A stretch of DNA of 42,963 nt from Scleroderma bovista (lineage: Eukaryota > Basidiomycota > Agaricomycetes > Boletales > Sclerodermataceae). The notes beneath the pieces were generated by a model, which worked only from the letters and a program-made list of their open reading frames with translations, was not told the DNA's origin and did no database searches. Position 1 is the stretch's first letter, and each line of letters begins with the position of its first letter. Both the position numbers and the translations under genes were made by a program. Below, in pieces: positions 42,168-42,963 of this stretch. The stretch covers positions 1-42,963 of the forward strand of contig JAYMGJ010000493.1 of assembly GCA_037178675.1 (NCBI GenBank), given 5' to 3'.

Positions 42168-42505
42168 ATGTTAGGTCAAACACCTACAATCTCCACCTTG
42201 CTTCTGGGCGCTACTCTAATGAAAAAGGGGACAAGTCCAATGGGAGGAGATACAACTCTGAAAGGAGGAGATGCAAGTCCAATGTAGAGGAGGACAGGTC
42301 CTACAGTGGAGGAGTTCAGCACCTGAGGGAGAGAAAGGAAGACATAGGGGGTGAGGGTGTTGGCTTCAGCTTATGTGCTGTGCCCTTGGACAGGCTCAGC
42401 CCTCGTATTTCAGAGGAGGGGAGTTGCAACAGAGGAGTAGGAGGAGGAGGAGGAGGAACTTAGAGTCAGACAGAAGCAAGATAAGGATGGGGCTTTGTTA
42501 GTGAA
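42168..42505 (-). mobile_element. Inverted partner of the LTR-like fragment, with extra internal sequence
   Basis: Shares ACCTACAATCTCCACCTTGC at one end and AACTTAGAGTCAGACAGAAG with GCAAGATAAGGATGGGGCTT at the other, in inverted order relative to 41775-41920. It has about 190 bp more between the GGA run and the outer part. With the left fragment it makes a head-to-head pair around a 240-bp spacer. Confidence 0.55.
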
Positions 42506-42508
42506 ATG

Positions 42509-42529
42509 CATGGGTTAGGCTAACCCATG
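42509..42529. other. Perfect 9-bp palindrome with 3-base loop
   Basis: CATGGGTTA, GGC, TAACCCATG. It is followed by further CATGGGT copies within 40 bp. It may be a hairpin at the end of an element or a protein site. Confidence 0.5.
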
Positions 42530-42739
42530 TGGGTCATGGGTTGGGTACTCAGGGGCGTGGGTCATGGGTCCTATATTTACCATATTGAGGCACCTGCATA
42601 CCTGTACATATATGTGTAAGTACCTGTAGTACTAAGCTGACTCAGCACACTCAAGATCGATTAGTAATCGACTCCTCCCACATGACCATGGCACGCTCTG
42701 GTGTATTGATGTGACACAGGTAAGTTGCTCTCTTGCAAC

Positions 42740-42963
42740 CTCTGCACCGGCACTGACACACTAACGACACACGACAACGACATGACACAGATGGCCAGTG
42801 CCACAGCGTCACGACTCACAAGGATGATGGATGACTCAGCCATAACAATGGCTAGTGAGAGTGACAACGAGACATGTGTGGCCAGTGCCACGACAACACA
42901 ACATCAATGTTGTGGTTACCACCATGCAGCAATGACAAAGACATTGACAATGATGTGGCCACC
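42740..42963. repeat. GACA/ACGAC-rich low-complexity sequence
   Basis: Irregular words such as GTGACAACGAGACA, GCCAGTGCCACGACA and GACATGACACAGATGGCC. Composition is like the satellites at 3.9-4.8 and 25.9-26.9 kb. It runs off the window end. Confidence 0.55.

Noticed and set aside
1..42963. tRNA or rRNA genes
   Set aside because: I found no cloverleaf with the standard internal promoter boxes and no conserved rRNA segment by eye. A tRNAscan or covariance search would decide.

Overview
The window is nuclear DNA from a filamentous basidiomycete, most likely an agaricomycete mushroom. Three things point there. Genes are split by very short GT-AG introns, mostly 42-60 nt. The one clearly intact housekeeping gene is a fungal RPB8 homologue. 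The transposon families (Helitron, Ty3/gypsy, a DDE integrase-like gene, an alpha-kinase gene family) are those typical of agaricomycetes. No species is claimed.

Layout, left to right. 121-753 (-): intact four-exon RNA polymerase subunit RPABC3/RPB8. 977-1333: scrap of a gypsy integrase. 1.4-5.3 kb: noncoding and repetitive, with an LTR-like promoter/poly(A) block near 3.1 kb and a low-complexity satellite at 3.9-4.8 kb. 5379-6542 (+): intact-looking four-exon gene for an unrecognised 238-aa protein. 6.9-11.2 kb (+): decayed Helitron with Rep (HUH) and PIF1-like helicase domains and three introns, followed by a tandem-repeat tail to 12.7 kb. 13.0-13.7 kb: CACTG-ended foldback element. 14.8-18.0 kb: giant inverted repeat built on the same terminal sequence. 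18.3-19.5 kb: open frames ending in a poly(A) retroposon tail. 19.5-24.6 kb (-): gypsy gag-PR-RT-RH-INT pseudogene carrying its own 326-bp insertion. 24.7-26.9 kb: GTGG/CCAC satellite holding two solo LTRs in opposite orientation. 27.0-27.3 kb: small MITE. 27.3-29.4 kb (-): DDE integrase-like pseudogene. 29.98-34.3 kb (+): alpha-kinase gene broken by a solo LTR and a foldback MITE. 34.5-35.7 kb: unidentified coding remnants. 36.2-37.1 kb: solo LTR with a second LTR nested inside. 37.1-38.6 kb (-): gypsy gag pseudogene. 38.8-39.3 kb (-): unidentified two-exon ORF. 39.7-42.9 kb: TIR element, solo LTR, inverted LTR-like fragments and satellite.

Two themes dominate. First, nearly every in-frame stop inside recognisable transposon frames is TGA where relatives have arginine CGA. 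The catalytic Asp-to-Asn changes in the gypsy RT, the gypsy integrase and the integrase-like gene are also CpG-to-CpA events. This is a strong CpG-deamination signature, absent from the RPB8 gene. Second, the accessory part is a nested stack whose order can be read from target-site duplications (solo LTRs: GTCGC, GGATA, CTATC, CAGTG, GCTTC; foldback MITEs: GAA, TCA). The alpha-kinase gene carries two insertions that each leave the flanking reading frame continuous across the duplicated target.
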